Positions 1 through 8,153 of a DNA stretch of 64,000 nt are shown here, in pieces (the stretch's first letter is position 1; the number at the start of each line of letters is the position of its first letter). The notes below the pieces were generated by a model. That model did not search any database. It had not been told where the DNA came from and saw only the letters and a list, made by a program, of their open reading frames with translations. The stretch lies in assembly GCF_000196895.1 (NCBI RefSeq), contig NC_014297.1:1937345-2001344 (forward strand), read 5' to 3'. The stretch is from Halalkalicoccus jeotgali B3. GTDB taxonomy: Archaea > Halobacteriota > Halobacteria > Halobacteriales > Halalkalicoccaceae. A program made the position numbers and the translations under genes.

Positions 1-1
1 C

Positions 2-1069
2 GAACCCTCCGACGAGGAGGCGTTCGTCTCGCTGTACGACGCGACGTTCGGCGGGGGCAGCGCGGAGTGGTTCGAATGGAAGTACGTCGAGAACCCGGTG
101 GCGAACTACGTTCCGATCGTCGTCGCTACCCGCGACGGCGAACTGGTCGGGGCGCGTCCGTGTGTCCCGTTTCGGATGCGCGTCGGCGACCGCACCGTCG
201 AGGCGGTCCGGTTCGGGGATACGATGGTCCATCCCGACCACCGTCGCCGGGGGCTGTTCACCCGGATGACCCAGCGGACGGTCGAGTACTACGCCGCGCT
301 CGATCCGGCCTTCGGGTTCAATCATCCCAACGAGAACTCGTTGCCGGGCTATCGCACGCTCGGCGGGCGCGTAGTCGGGCGGATGCCGGTCGCCTACCGG
401 GTCCAGAACCCCGCCGCCCTCGCCGACGGGCGCCTCGACGGCCCGGCCGCGCTGGGCGCCTCGGCGGCGACGCCGCTGGCGCGGGCGTACCTCGACGGAC
501 TGACTCGCCTCACGCGTCCCGCGACTCCGGGGTTCACGATCACCCGCCACGACTCGACGCCCGCCGAGACGCTTGCGGACCTCTACGAGGCCGGGCCGCC
601 CGAGGGGATCCACGCCGATCGAACCCCCGAGTTCTACGCGTGGCGCTTTCGCAATCCCCAGTGGGAGTATCGGACCTACGTCGCTCACGACGGGAAACCG
701 GTCGCCGGGATCGTCACCGGCACCCAGCGGACCGACGGCGTGACGGTCACGACGCTCGCGGAGGCCGTCCCGGTGGCCGGAACCGACGACCGGCGGGACG
801 CGTTCGTGGCGCTGGTGGGTCGGGTCGTCGAGGACGCCGGCGACGCCGACCTGCTTGCCTACAGCGGTCGGTCGATCCCCGAAGGCGTCCTCGCGGCCGC
901 CGGCTTCCACTGGGACGACCGGCCGCCGTTGTCGTGGCTGGCGCGCCCGAACCTGCTGGTCACCACCGAACTCGGCGGAGAAGTGTACTCCGAATGGAAG
1001 GTCAACGGGGTGAACTTGCTCGAACTCTCGAACTGGTCGCTGTCGTTCTGCGAGCAGGACGCCCGCTAG
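2..1069 (+). CDS. GNAT-family N-acetyltransferase, 5' partial
   Basis: The reading frame is open from the window edge, so the true start lies upstream; the visible part is 355 codons. The segment DTMVHPDHRRRGLF matches the beta4-alpha3 acetyl-CoA-binding signature of GNAT enzymes (R-R-x-G near a conserved V-x-P). A second, less conserved GNAT-like half follows, as in the double-domain haloarchaeal proteins that occur in surface-polysaccharide clusters. The acceptor is unknown; from context a sugar amine of a cell-surface glycan is plausible. The stop codon overlaps the last 4 bases of the convergent small Cys protein. The family is well supported, the role is inferred. Confidence 0.75.
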   Translation, partial: EPSDEEAFVSLYDATFGGGSAEWFEWKYVENPVANYVPIVVATRDGELVGARPCVPFRMRVGDRTVEAVRFGDTMVHPDHRRRGLFTRMTQRTVEYYAALDPAFGFNHPNENSLPGYRTLGGRVVGRMPVAYRVQNPAALADGRLDGPAALGASAATPLARAYLDGLTRLTRPATPGFTITRHDSTPAETLADLYEAGPPEGIHADRTPEFYAWRFRNPQWEYRTYVAHDGKPVAGIVTGTQRTDGVTVTTLAEAVPVAGTDDRRDAFVALVGRVVEDAGDADLLAYSGRSIPEGVLAAAGFHWDDRPPLSWLARPNLLVTTELGGEVYSEWKVNGVNLLELSNWSLSFCEQDAR

Positions 1070-1260
1070 TCGTCCCCGCTCTCGGCGACGACTCGCCGAT
1101 AGATGCTACAGTAGCCCGCGTGATCGAAGCGATCGCGGTCGTTACAGACGTCGGCGCGCATCGGCGAGACGAACTCCTGGGAGGCCCCGCAGTACGCCCG
1201 CGGGTGGTCGAACTCGTGGGTCTCGTCGTGGGTTCGGTACTCGAGGTACGGACAGACCAT
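1066..1260 (-). CDS. Small four-cysteine protein, 64 aa, unknown function
   Basis: It starts at MVCPYLEYRT and ends in AESGDD. Cys3, Cys24, Cys39 and Cys51, with several His residues (11, 15, 19, 47), suggest a small zinc-binding or redox protein. Acidic composition and codon use are haloarchaeal. A longer in-frame extension upstream is Ser/Arg/Pro-rich, a shadow of the opposite strand, so I use the internal ATG at 1260. It sits between the convergent GNAT gene, which it overlaps by 4 bases, and the BKACE gene on the same strand, 46 bases upstream. No function can be assigned from sequence alone. Confidence 0.7.
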   Translation of the reverse strand: MVCPYLEYRTHDETHEFDHPRAYCGASQEFVSPMRADVCNDRDRFDHAGYCSIYRRVVAESGDD

Positions 1261-1306
1261 GACCACCTCATCGGGTGCGGGACCGTTTGTTATAGCGAGG
1301 ATACAG

Positions 1307-2143
1307 TCAGCCCATCCCGAGGATCTCCCGGGCCTCCGCGGGCGTGGCGATCTCGCGGCCGAGGCGCTCGATGATCTCGACGGAGCGCTCGACGAGCTGG
1401 GCGTTGCTCTCGGCGGGCCGCCCGCGGGCGAAATACAGGTTGTCTTCCATCCCGACCCGGACGTGGCCACCGAGGAGGACCGCCATCGTCGTCAGCGGGA
1501 GCTGGTGGCGTCCGGTCGCGAGCACGTTGAACTCCGAGTTCTCGGGGAGGTTATCGACGAGGTTCAGCAGGTTTCGCGGGCTGGGCATCGAGAAGGTCCC
1601 CCCGCCGAGGATCAGGTTGATGTAGTAGGGTTCTGTGAGCAGGCCCAGTTCGATCAGCCGGTGGGACTCGTTCAAGTGACCGTTGTTGAACGCCTCGAGT
1701 TCGGGTTTGATCCCTTTTTCGCGCATCTCGCGGGCCAGGGACTCGATGTTGTGTCGCGTGTGCTCGGTGATGATGTGCTGGCCGCGGTTGAACGGGCCCA
1801 TATCTAGTGAGGCCATCTCCGGGGGCGGGTCGGTTCTGATCCCCAGAACGCGCGAGTCGTAGGCGCTCTGGCCGCCGGTCGTGTTCTGGATGACGATGTC
1901 CTCACACGCCTCGCGGATCGCGTCGTCGACGGCCTGGAGGTGCGCCGGGGAGTTCTCGCCGTACTCGTCGCGCCCGTGGACGTGGGCGACCGACGCGCCG
2001 AGTTTCTCGCACTCGCGGACGTCGCGGGCGATCTCCTCGGGCTGTTCGGGGAGGTTCGGATTGGCGTCCTTTCCGTGGACGCCGCCGGTCGTTGCGACCG
2101 TCAGGATGACTTTCTTGCCGGCGAGGTAGTCGTCATAGCTCAT
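1307..2143 (-). CDS. BKACE family beta-keto acid cleavage enzyme (3-keto-5-aminohexanoate cleavage-like)
   Basis: A 278-aa protein of the DUF849/BKACE family, zinc-dependent TIM-barrel enzymes that condense a beta-keto acid with acetyl-CoA to give acetoacetate and a CoA ester. The metal site HVHGRD is at residues 54-59, the Thr-Gly-Gly near residue 19 is typical, and a late GMED motif (231-234) carries the usual acidic residue. Length matches the family. The true beta-keto acid (for example dehydrocarnitine, beta-ketoglutarate or beta-keto-aminohexanoate) cannot be told from sequence, and no lysine or carnitine pathway gene is adjacent. A CGTTATCC element lies about 60 bases before the start. 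Confidence 0.85.
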   Translation of the reverse strand: MSYDDYLAGKKVILTVATTGGVHGKDANPNLPEQPEEIARDVRECEKLGASVAHVHGRDEYGENSPAHLQAVDDAIREACEDIVIQNTTGGQSAYDSRVLGIRTDPPPEMASLDMGPFNRGQHIITEHTRHNIESLAREMREKGIKPELEAFNNGHLNESHRLIELGLLTEPYYINLILGGGTFSMPSPRNLLNLVDNLPENSEFNVLATGRHQLPLTTMAVLLGGHVRVGMEDNLYFARGRPAESNAQLVERSVEIIERLGREIATPAEAREILGMG

Positions 2144-2335
2144 GATCGGATCCCGGAGGGCGGATCGTCAGCGGGTACGGTCCCATCGCATGGGGTCGCT
2201 ATCGTTATCCGGGTCCTACGTCGAGCCCGGCGCTCGGGGCGGTGAGCGTCGCCCGTGGGGGCGGGTCGTCGGAGTCGCTATGGGGGTAATCGGAGCATAA
2301 CTATCGCCCGCGGTCGCCGTGGCTACGACGACCCG

Positions 2336-2917
2336 ATGATCCGTTCGTACATCCGACAGGGCCGAACTCGACTGGGAATCGAACGCCGCAGGCTGGCGTT
2401 CCGAACCGGCAGCGAGTCCCGCCCGGTCGATCCGGCGCGGATCCGGCGGGCGCTCGATCCCGACAGCCACCTGCTGTTTTGTTGTACGGGTAACATCTGC
2501 CGGAGCCCGCTGGCTGAACGATACCTCCGTGAACGAGCCGACAGCGGAGGACTGACAGCCGACTCGGCGGGCCTCCTCGACCGGGCGGGACGCCCCAGCC
2601 CCGACCTCGCGGTGGCCGCCGCCGCCGAGTACGGGGTCGACCTCTCGGAGCACCGCTCGCGGCCCGTCTCGCGCGAGCGCATCGACAGCAGCGACCTCGT
2701 GTTCGTCATGGACGCGCGCAACTACCACGCCTTCGCCGGGCGCTTCGAGGACGCGCTCTCGAAGACCTACCTCCTCAAGCCCGTCCTCGAACGCGACGAC
2801 GAGCACGGCGACGTCGAGATCGAGGACCCCCACCGCACCGACGCCGAGACGTTCCGGCGGGTGTTCGGCGAGGTTGTCGACGCGGTCGAGGAACTGCTCC
2901 GGGTGGCCGGGTCGTGA
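2336..2917 (+). CDS. Low-molecular-weight protein tyrosine phosphatase
   Basis: A 193-aa protein with the LMW-PTP P-loop CTGNICRS at residues 50-57 (catalytic Cys50, Arg56) and the general-acid Asp in EDPHR near residue 164. The N-terminal 45 residues are a basic extension. I take ATG at 2336 because the in-frame sequence before it is low-complexity Arg/Gly. Bacterial relatives regulate polysaccharide export by dephosphorylating tyrosine kinases, but no kinase is visible here. The end overlaps the next gene by 4 bases (GTGA), so the two are probably translationally coupled. Confidence 0.88.
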   Translation: MIRSYIRQGRTRLGIERRRLAFRTGSESRPVDPARIRRALDPDSHLLFCCTGNICRSPLAERYLRERADSGGLTADSAGLLDRAGRPSPDLAVAAAAEYGVDLSEHRSRPVSRERIDSSDLVFVMDARNYHAFAGRFEDALSKTYLLKPVLERDDEHGDVEIEDPHRTDAETFRRVFGEVVDAVEELLRVAGS

Positions 2918-4080
2918 GCGTCGTCGTCCCGGGCATCGACACCCCGAGCAGCACGGCGGTCGTACGCTCGCTGGGCCGTCGAGGGATCGGGGTCATCGTC
3001 GCCGAACACGGCGAGTCCCCGGCGGGCGCCTCGAAGTACTGCGACCTCCGGATCACCGTCCCGTCGCCCCACGAGGACTACGAGGGCTACGCCGAGGCGC
3101 TGCTCGCGCTCGCGAGGTGCCCCGAGACGGAGACGGTCGTCCCGCTCCGCGAGACCGACGTCTACGCGCTCTCGACCCGGCGCGGGGAGTTCTCCCCGCA
3201 CGTCGCGACGCCGTGGCCCGACCGCACGACGGTCAAAATGGCCCAAGACCGCCTCCGGCTGTTCGAGGTCGCGCGGGCGGCCGGCCTCCGCGTCCCCCAA
3301 ACCGACCGCATCGAGGAGTACGACGGGTGGGACGTCCCGACCGTGATCAAGCCTCGCTACTCGGTCCTCGAAACCGAGGGACGACTGGTCGAGCCGTCGG
3401 TGCGCCTCCTCTCCCGTGGCTCCGAACCCGACCGCGAGGCGCTGTGTACGGCGATGGGTCACGCCCCGCTCGTCCAGGCGTACGTCCCCGGCACCGAGGA
3501 GCTGGGTTTTTTCGCCCTGTTCGATCACGGACGGCCGCTCGCGACCTTCCAACACCGCCGCCGGCGCAGCTACCACTACACCGGCGGCGCGAGCGTCTAC
3601 CGGGAGGCCATCGATGACCCCGCGGTCGAATCGGCAGGGTTGGCGCTGCTCCGTGCGCTCGGGTGGCACGGGCCCGCGATGGTCGAGTTCAAGCGCGACG
3701 CGCGCGACGGCGAGCTGGTTCTCATGGAGGTCAACCCCCGCTTTTGGGGCTCGCTCGCGCTTTCGATCCACGCCGGCGTCGATTTCCCGTACCACTACTA
3801 CCGGCTCGCGACGGACGACCCGATCGAGCGCGCGCCAAGCTACGAGACCGGCGTCGCCTCCCACGTCCTGCACGGCGAGTTGGTCTACCTCATGAGCCTG
3901 CTCGGGCAGGTGGACTCGCCCGGCGAGCGCCCGCCATTGGGTTCCGAACTCGTGGCGGTGGCCCGATCGCTCGCGAGCCAACCGAACTTCGATTACTGCT
4001 CGCTCGACGACCCGCGACCGTTCCTCGTCGATCTGAACCACACGGCACGGACGATGCTCGAACGAGTACGACGATCCTAA
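2914..4080 (+). CDS. ATP-grasp domain protein
   Basis: A 388-aa protein starting at GTG overlapping the phosphatase stop codon. The N-terminal Rossmann-like domain (VVVPGIDTPSSTAVVRSLG) resembles carbamoyl-phosphate synthase and related ligases. The ATP-grasp core shows VIKPRYS (near 150), a loop around LVQAYVPGTEELGFF, and the Mg-ligand motif LMEVNPRFWGS. ATP-grasp enzymes join a carboxylate to an amine or thiol through an acyl-phosphate. Pairing with an LMW phosphatase in a polysaccharide region suggests glycan decoration with an amino acid, which is inference. The substrate is unknown. Confidence 0.8.
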   Translation: MSVVVPGIDTPSSTAVVRSLGRRGIGVIVAEHGESPAGASKYCDLRITVPSPHEDYEGYAEALLALARCPETETVVPLRETDVYALSTRRGEFSPHVATPWPDRTTVKMAQDRLRLFEVARAAGLRVPQTDRIEEYDGWDVPTVIKPRYSVLETEGRLVEPSVRLLSRGSEPDREALCTAMGHAPLVQAYVPGTEELGFFALFDHGRPLATFQHRRRRSYHYTGGASVYREAIDDPAVESAGLALLRALGWHGPAMVEFKRDARDGELVLMEVNPRFWGSLALSIHAGVDFPYHYYRLATDDPIERAPSYETGVASHVLHGELVYLMSLLGQVDSPGERPPLGSELVAVARSLASQPNFDYCSLDDPRPFLVDLNHTARTMLERVRRS

Positions 4081-4168
4081 CGGGCGGGCCCGCGGATCGG
4101 GCGGACCGTCGCGCTTACCGCCGTCGATACGGTGTCAATAACAACCCTCTCATGGTGCGTGTGGACAA

Positions 4169-4337
4169 CTGCCGTGGACGGTACGACGTCCCCACGGCAG
4201 AGCCCTGATCGTGACCGGGCCCCGTTTCCCGCACCCGCACGTGTGCGGGTGCTTGACCTTCCCGACGCATCGCTCTCGAACCCACATGGCCCGACGGACG
4301 ACCCGGGCAGCCGCCCGGGATCGGCCGGCGTTTTTTT
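4169..4337. terminator. Convergent intergenic hairpins with T-tract
   Basis: The 270-base gap between the ATP-grasp gene and the convergent FkbM gene holds three inverted repeats: CTGCCGTGG (4169-4177) with CCACGGCAG (4192-4200); GCACCCGCAC (4231-4240) with GTGCGGGTGC (4243-4252); and CCCGGGC (4302-4308) with GCCCGGG (4313-4319). The last is followed by T7 at 4331-4337. Position between convergent genes and the T-run point to transcription termination for the plus strand. A small structured RNA is a weaker alternative. Confidence 0.5.
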
Positions 4338-4350
4338 ATCCAAAAGCCCG

Positions 4351-5370
4351 TCAGCGGGCGGCGGGTCGCTTGGCGACGAGTTTGTAGCCGCTCCGGTCGA
4401 TCCCGAGGAGGTCCTCGATGCGCTCGACGCCGAGGCTGCCGTCGAACGGGCGGGCGGTGATCGACTCGCTGATCACGTCACAGGGCTCGAAGCCGGCGGC
4501 CTCGAGGGCCGTGACGAACTCGCGGTATTCGGCGTCGCTCAGCAGGTGGGGATGGAGTTCGACGAACAACACGAGCGGCCCGCTCGCGGCCAGCACCGAC
4601 TCCATCCCCCGAAGGATCTCGGTCTCGTAGCCCTCGACGTCCATCCGGACGACGGCGATCGAGTCGGGGTCGATCCCGTTCTCGTCGAGGTAGTCGTCGA
4701 CCGACCAGACGTCGACAGTGCGGGTCTCGCCGGTCAGCGAGAGCGCTTTCGCGTAGTTCCGGCCCCCGTCGGACGCCAGTCGGTTGCGATTCGAGTGCGA
4801 GGAGCGTTCGAGGACGGCTCGTCCGGTCGTCGGACCGATCGCGGCCGGATCAATGCGGATGCGATCGGAGTAGCCGTTGCGCGCGAGGTTCTCGCGGAGC
4901 AGCGGCAGGTTCCGCGAGTCGGGTTCGAAGGCGTGGATCTCCGCGCGTGGACCCAGCGCGCGGGCTTCTATCAGCGCGAAGTAGCCGATGTTGGCCCCGA
5001 TCTCGAGGACACGAATCGGGCCGTCGATCTCGCCCCGAAGCGCCCGGAGTTCGCGCTCGAAACGCTCGACCGTGGTCTGTTCGCGGGTACCATAGAGGAA
5101 CAGCTCCCGGGAGAGCCCGTCGTCGGTCAAATCGAGCGCCATCTCCAGGCCGTCGATCGAACACACCGACGTCCGGCCCGTCCGGGCCAAACGGCGCAGG
5201 TAGCGGTCGTAGGGGCTCCAGCCGGTCACACCGGCGACGGCGTAGCTCGCGAGCGCACCGAGACGCCGCCGGCGCGCGAGCAGCGCCGTCTCGCTGATCT
5301 TCGTCTTGGCGAAGCGCCCGATCAGCGAGGGGTTGCGAACCGCCCGCCGTAGCCGGTCGAGCAGGATCAT
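4351..5370 (-). CDS. FkbM-family methyltransferase
   Basis: A 339-aa protein with SAM-binding motif I VLEIGANIGY at residues 121-130 and HAFEPDSRN after the next strand, the standard start of an FkbM (Methyltransf_21) domain. The end VRMDVEGYETEILRGM is also diagnostic. These enzymes O-methylate sugars or small molecules, and methylation of a surface glycan fits the neighbours. The reading frame stays open far upstream, but that part is an Arg-rich shadow of the next gene. ATG at 5370 overlaps the stop of the DUF354 gene by 4 bases, which decides the start. Confidence 0.87.
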   Translation of the reverse strand: MILLDRLRRAVRNPSLIGRFAKTKISETALLARRRRLGALASYAVAGVTGWSPYDRYLRRLARTGRTSVCSIDGLEMALDLTDDGLSRELFLYGTREQTTVERFERELRALRGEIDGPIRVLEIGANIGYFALIEARALGPRAEIHAFEPDSRNLPLLRENLARNGYSDRIRIDPAAIGPTTGRAVLERSSHSNRNRLASDGGRNYAKALSLTGETRTVDVWSVDDYLDENGIDPDSIAVVRMDVEGYETEILRGMESVLAASGPLVLFVELHPHLLSDAEYREFVTALEAAGFEPCDVISESITARPFDGSLGVERIEDLLGIDRSGYKLVAKRPAAR

Positions 5371-6488
5371 AGTTCCTCGATCAGGGCCGCGGTGAGTCGC
5401 GCGACCTCGTCGCGCACGGCGACCGAGCGTTCGCGATCCGGCCGCGCGTCCCGGTCGTCGAGCGAGTCCATGTACTCGAGGATCGCGTCGGGCTCGCGCG
5501 AGTGATAGAGTCGCCCTTCCTCGCGGAGCTGACGATCGACGGAGAGCAACGGTCCCGGGAAAAAGGAGACCGCGGGCTTGTCCATGCAGGCGGCCTCTCG
5601 AGCCATCGTCCCCGAGCCCGTGAGCACGCAGCGGGCGTTCCACGCCAGTTCGCGCCCGTCGAGGGGCGCGTCGGGCACGTACACCCGGTCGTCGGGGTAG
5701 CCCCGCGCGAGGCGCTCGTCGCCCCGGCCCCGCGGGAGGTAGACCACGTCGTACCCGCGCGCGAGTGCCCCGTCGAGCAGGTCCAACACGAGCGTGCCCT
5801 CGCGTTCGTCGACGTAGGCCGCCGTCAGGGCCTCGGGCCTGATCAGGAGATACTCCGAGACGGGCAGACGCTCGGGGAACCGGGGATCGGGCTCGAAGCC
5901 CGCGACCGAGAGGTCCTCCTTGTAGCCGTCGTAGGTGTGGATCCGATCGGTGGTGATTCCCCAGCGGGTCAGCTCCTCGGTCCGGAAGGCGCTGGGGACG
6001 ACGCTGTGGGTCGCGCTGGCTTCGATCCGGTTGTAGAGGCGTTCTGCGACCAGCCCGTCGGCGTAGGCCGTGATGTCGTTGTCGGTGAAATGGATCGAGG
6101 GCACCCCCCGACAGCGCGAGGCCAGTACGCACATCGCGTTGCGCGCCGACAACGAGACGTCACACGCGGGCGTCCCGAGCGCGAGCTGGGCCGTCCGAAC
6201 GACGATCCCGGCCTTCCGGAGCCGCGGCGTCCCGGCGTCCCGGCCGATCACCCGGCCGTCGAAGCCGGCCGTCCGACCCAGCGCGACGGTCTCGGTCTTC
6301 TCCCGAAACGTCGGCTCGACCGAGAGTTCGGGGAGCCCCGAGAGTAGTCCCTCGAAGAAGAAGGGATGCGAGGGGCTCGCGAGGTCGACCCACGCGACGC
6401 GCTCGCCGTCGAGCGCTGCGGGGCGCGATTCCTTCGCTTTGGTGGTGGATGAAGTAATCACGCTTTCCACGTCGTCTGAGCCGGGCAT
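5367..6488 (-). CDS. DUF354-family GT-B-like protein
   Basis: About 373 aa with the two-lobed layout of DUF354 proteins, which resemble UDP-GlcNAc 2-epimerase and GT-B glycosyltransferases. The N-lobe carries SIHFTDNDITAYADG, and the C-lobe has TGSGTMAREAACMDKPAVSFFPG, a donor-site-like loop. A role in surface glycan synthesis is inferred from fold and context. The start is uncertain: ATG at 6488 overlaps a GGATAACAA promoter-like element, so GTG at 6467 or 6458, 23-38 bases downstream, would suit a leaderless message better. It is followed without gap by the FkbM gene. Confidence 0.78.
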   Translation of the reverse strand: MPGSDDVESVITSSTTKAKESRPAALDGERVAWVDLASPSHPFFFEGLLSGLPELSVEPTFREKTETVALGRTAGFDGRVIGRDAGTPRLRKAGIVVRTAQLALGTPACDVSLSARNAMCVLASRCRGVPSIHFTDNDITAYADGLVAERLYNRIEASATHSVVPSAFRTEELTRWGITTDRIHTYDGYKEDLSVAGFEPDPRFPERLPVSEYLLIRPEALTAAYVDEREGTLVLDLLDGALARGYDVVYLPRGRGDERLARGYPDDRVYVPDAPLDGRELAWNARCVLTGSGTMAREAACMDKPAVSFFPGPLLSVDRQLREEGRLYHSREPDAILEYMDSLDDRDARPDRERSVAVRDEVARLTAALIEEL

Positions 6489-6505
6489 TGTTATCCGCGC
6501 CTTAC
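6488..6505 (-). promoter_or_regulatory. Repeated TTGTTATCC-type element before the DUF354 gene
   Basis: Plus-strand TTGTTATCCGCGCCTTAC; read on the minus strand it ends in GGATAACAA. Near-identical elements stand at 7878 and 14413, with weaker ones at 9280 and 16302, each before a minus-strand polysaccharide or membrane gene. It may be a promoter (TATA/BRE variant) or a regulator site. Overlap with the annotated ATG argues for a later start of the DUF354 gene. Confidence 0.45.
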
Positions 6506-7701
6506 CGCCGCTCGACGGCCGGCTGCCACGATTTCGCCGTTCTCCGGAGGTACGACGCCAGCGCGAGACACATCCAGCCCTGGCTCCAGCGGATGTAGGG
6601 CGTCCGATCCGTCAGGAATCGACCCCGCTGTCGGTAGAAGTACCCCTCCGAGTCATACAGGTTCGACAGCGTCCACGCGAGGACGCGCTCGGCGATGGCC
6701 GTGCTCTCGGCGCGCGGGCGGGCGAACGTGATGACGGCCTGTGCGGCGGCGTGGACGTCCTGCGGGTAGGGTCGGTCGTGTTCGTATCGGGGCGCACCGT
6801 CGGGCTCGAACAGCGCCTCGCGGTAGAAATCCAGCCCCCGCTCGTAGGCCCGCTCGACACCCTCGGCCGGTTGGCGGGCCGCCATGTACCGGTCGAGCGA
6901 TTCGACGACGAAGCCGGTGTGGAAGTTGTCGTGTGAGATGTGCGAGCGTTCGGGCGGGCTGGCGTAGTACCACGCTCCGTCCTCGACCTGCTGGTCGCAG
7001 ACGAACTCGGCCAGTCGGTCCGCCCGGTGACCCAGCCCGCCGTCGTCGGTGTGGGCCGCCACCTCGGCGAAAAAGCCCGCCGCCAGCGCGTTGACGTTGA
7101 CCACCACGAACGAGTCGTAGGGCGTGTAGGCGTAGACGCGATAGCCGTCGACGCGCTCCTGGCCGATCTCACACCGGACGAACCGACAGACGCCACTCGC
7201 CACCTCGAGGGCGCGGTCGTCGCCGGTGACCTCGTAGTACCTGAGAAACGCCCGCCCGCAGAAGACGCTCACGACGATCGAAGGGTGATACGCCGGCAGG
7301 AAGAACTCCCGACCGTTCTGCCAGTCGAAGTTGTACCCCCAACTGGGTTCGGTCGAAGCCGGCGAGGTGTTGCGAAGCAGCCAGTCGAGGAGCTCGGTCG
7401 CGGACGAGAGGTGCGTCTCCTCGCCGGTCACCTCGTAGAGGTCGAGATACGCAAGCGCGAACAGGGCGATCCCCTTCGGGTTCCGTTCCGTTGCGATCCC
7501 GGCGATCGGGCGGACGTTGAACGGTGCGATCCGCACGGCGTGAAGCGTACAGAGGCGAAACAGCCAGTTGCCGTCCGGCAGGACCGACGAACTGAGCCCG
7601 TCGTAGGGGTCCCAGCCCGCGTAATCGTTCTCCCGGGCCCACTCGAGGGCCGTCTCACACCGGTCGGTGATCGTCACCAGATCGATCTCCGGGTCGCTCA
7701 T
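6502..7701 (-). CDS. Alpha/alpha-toroid protein of a polysaccharide cluster
   Basis: A 399-aa soluble protein. Repeated helix pairs with Trp/Tyr/His-rich turns (for example WGYNFDWQNGREFF, DNFHTGFVVESL, IRWSQGWMCLALASYL) give the pattern of (alpha/alpha)6-barrel glycosidases, lyases and prenyltransferase-like toroids. I see no signal peptide, so a cytoplasmic enzyme acting on a sugar intermediate is possible, but catalytic residues cannot be fixed. The start at 7701 is supported by a good Shine-Dalgarno sequence (GGAGGTG, 7 bases upstream) and by ATGA overlap with a short upstream ORF. Confidence 0.65.
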   Translation of the reverse strand: MSDPEIDLVTITDRCETALEWARENDYAGWDPYDGLSSSVLPDGNWLFRLCTLHAVRIAPFNVRPIAGIATERNPKGIALFALAYLDLYEVTGEETHLSSATELLDWLLRNTSPASTEPSWGYNFDWQNGREFFLPAYHPSIVVSVFCGRAFLRYYEVTGDDRALEVASGVCRFVRCEIGQERVDGYRVYAYTPYDSFVVVNVNALAAGFFAEVAAHTDDGGLGHRADRLAEFVCDQQVEDGAWYYASPPERSHISHDNFHTGFVVESLDRYMAARQPAEGVERAYERGLDFYREALFEPDGAPRYEHDRPYPQDVHAAAQAVITFARPRAESTAIAERVLAWTLSNLYDSEGYFYRQRGRFLTDRTPYIRWSQGWMCLALASYLRRTAKSWQPAVERR

Positions 7702-7817
7702 CCGTCCACCTCCGGCGTCGGGTCGCGGGCACCGAGGTCGGCGTCAGGACCGAAAGCGCTGAGGACGCGGGCGGACACGTGGAGGGGAGATCGGCGTTCG
7801 GGGCGGGTGTGAAACAT
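7698..7817 (-). CDS. Possible 39-aa upstream ORF coupled to the toroid gene
   Basis: ATG at 7817 opens 39 codons (MFHTRPERRS... to ...TPEVDG) ending in TGA that overlaps the ATG of the toroid gene as ATGA. The TTGTTATCC element lies about 60 bases upstream. A similar arrangement precedes the FemAB-like gene at 16126. It could be a small protein, a leader that couples translation, or chance. Composition is not clearly haloarchaeal in the first half. Confidence 0.3.
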   Translation of the reverse strand: MFHTRPERRSPLHVSARVLSAFGPDADLGARDPTPEVDG

Positions 7818-7877
7818 GGTATCGGTGGTCAGCGGGGCGGTCCCGCGGAATACCGGTCCGATGGGTGTCCCCACCCC

Positions 7878-7895
7878 TTGTTATCCCTCGCTTAC
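7878..7895 (-). promoter_or_regulatory. Repeated TTGTTATCC-type element before the toroid gene
   Basis: Plus-strand TTGTTATCCCTCGCTTAC, matching 15 of 18 bases of the element at 6488 and 16 of 18 at 14413. It stands about 180 bases before the toroid start codon and 61 before the short upstream ORF. A likely promoter or activator site for this gene. Confidence 0.45.
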
Positions 7896-8153
7896 GGCAC
7901 CAGCGCGGGAAAAACGCCGGACGGCGAGCGTCAGACGTTATTTTTGATTATAGAAATATTAGATATATAGTGAATAGTGTTCCCTAGTAGATACGAATGA
8001 TTACAGACATACTATTGTTCTTGACACGGCCGTCATCGGGTGAAAGCCGACGGGAACGGGCGGTTCACCGTTCTCGCCTCCCTCCGACTCGCCGCCTATT
8101 GTTTATTCATCGACATCACTGTCGAGGCGAAATCGCCACGAAAGGTCGTATTT
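7896..8153. other. AT-rich intergenic stretch
   Basis: Positions 7936-8020 are strikingly AT-rich against the GC-rich surroundings (stretches such as TTATTTTTGATTATAG and ATATTAGATATATAG). No believable gene is present in either strand. The stretch lies downstream of the GT4 gene and upstream of the toroid operon, so it may hold a terminator and extra promoter sequence. Confidence 0.4.

Noticed and set aside
2-1069. Gene start at the ATG at position 98 or 67
   Set aside because: The same frame continues to the window edge with sequence typical of the family (DEEAFVSLYDATFG), so the start is outside the window.
4081-4350. tRNA or other structural RNA gene in the hairpin region
   Set aside because: The repeats do not give a cloverleaf and no T-loop consensus (GTTCAAAT-like) is present.
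4351-6132. 593-codon version of the FkbM protein
   Set aside because: The first 250 residues are Arg/Gly/Pro-rich and lie antiparallel in frame to the DUF354 gene; the overlap of ATG 5370 with the upstream stop gives a better start.
7936-8020. AT-rich stretch as mobile-element end
   Set aside because: No inverted-repeat ends, target duplication or transposase fragment seen nearby.
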